Below, piece after piece: positions 13,474 to 13,587 of a stretch of 13,587 nt of DNA. The stretch lies in NCBI GenBank assembly GCA_021799405.1, contig JAJZAL010000143.1, positions 1 through 13,587 on the forward strand. The letters run 5' to 3'. Numbering within the stretch: position 1 is the stretch's first letter; each line of letters starts with the position of its first letter. The notes beneath the pieces are model-generated. The model was not told the origin of the DNA, ran no database searches, and saw only the letters and a list, made by a program, of their open reading frames with translations. The position numbers were made by a program, and so were the translations under genes. This DNA is from Acidobacteriota bacterium. Its GTDB lineage: Bacteria; Acidobacteriota; Terriglobia; Terriglobales; Acidobacteriaceae.

Positions 13474-13549
13474 TGGTGCCCGGAGGGGGACTTGAACCCC
13501 CACGGAGGGTAAACTCCTGCGGATTTTAAGTCCGCTGCGTCTGCCAGTA
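13474..13549 (-). pseudogene. 5'-truncated tRNA-Leu(UAA)
   Basis: Read on the minus strand, the encoded CCA (13476-13474), discriminator A, 3' acceptor strand TCCGGGC, T-arm GGGGG TTCAAGT CCCCC, long variable arm and anticodon arm with loop CTTAAAA (anticodon UAA, 13528-13526) are complete. So is the D-loop ACTGGCAGACGC. Beyond 13550 the match stops: the 5' D-stem strand (expected GCG) and the 5' acceptor strand (expected GCCCGGA) are replaced by AT-rich sequence. The acceptor stem cannot form, so this copy should be non-functional unless the break is an assembly artefact at the window end. Confidence 0.75.
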
Positions 13550-13587
13550 CCATATTGAAATTATTATATATATAGGCATCGATGCAC

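Noticed and set aside
8120..13549. The two tRNA-Leu 3' ends as attL/attR direct repeats of one element
   Set aside because: Their 3' halves differ and they are in opposite orientation; only the generic D-loop string ACTGGCAGACGCAG is shared.
1..13587. CRISPR array, TnpB/omega RNA, riboswitch or replication origin
   Set aside because: I looked for regularly spaced repeats, a TnpB gene next to tnpA, and conserved leader structures. None was seen.

Overview
The window looks like a chromosomal segment of a high-GC soil or peat bacterium, most probably an Acidobacteriota (Terriglobia-like) genome. This taxonomic call is inference. It rests on GC-rich codon use in the core genes, a REP-associated transposase flanked by REP hairpins of the 'gggtgccccaggtc' type, an integrase remnant with a CKHR N-terminus, and an IS200-type TnpA, all of which I associate with that phylum. 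No ribosomal or phylogenetic marker is present to prove it.

Region 1 (1-7470) is the ordinary, mostly intact part. It holds a secreted CAP-domain protein (minus strand), an oppC/dppC-type permease whose stop codon overlaps the TTG start of a YfcE-like metallophosphoesterase, a frameshifted RAYT (REP-associated Y1 transposase) sitting between two inverted REP hairpins, and an oppB/dppB-type permease on the opposite strand. The two permease partners are therefore convergent rather than co-transcribed. A good sigma70-like promoter then leads into an apparent two-gene operon, a class I/II PLP aminotransferase and a full-length transketolase 30 bp apart.

Region 2 (7471-9359) contains no intact protein gene. 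It starts with the 3' remnant of a glycoside hydrolase (minus strand) butted against the 3' part of a TlpA/thioredoxin-like gene (plus strand) whose CGPC active site survives one frame away. An intact tRNA-Leu(CAA) follows. After it comes a mosaic of mobile-element debris: ISL3-family transposase (+), IS21 IstB C-terminus (-), tyrosine-recombinase N-terminus (-) and IS1595-family transposase C-terminus (+, frameshifted).

Region 3 (9360-11455) holds a Tat-exported GH43-like glycoside hydrolase whose stop codon abuts the left-end hairpin of an IS200-type element. That element carries only tnpA, and the usual N-terminal start codon of tnpA appears to be missing.

Region 4 (11456-13587) holds a hipBA toxin-antitoxin operon on the minus strand. 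Two matched ACCT-N8-AGGT operators lie 40 bp apart in front of hipB. The window ends with a tRNA-Leu(UAA) that keeps its 3' part, encoded CCA and downstream hairpin but has lost its 5' acceptor strand and half of the D-stem.

Taken together, 7471-13550 reads as a decayed genomic island next to a tRNA-Leu: integrase and IS debris, a sugar-degrading cargo enzyme and a stabilising TA module. I found no gene set that clearly makes an undescribed system. The most informative oddities are the RAYT/REP unit, the double-remnant junction at about 7750, the hipBA operator layout and the broken tRNA.
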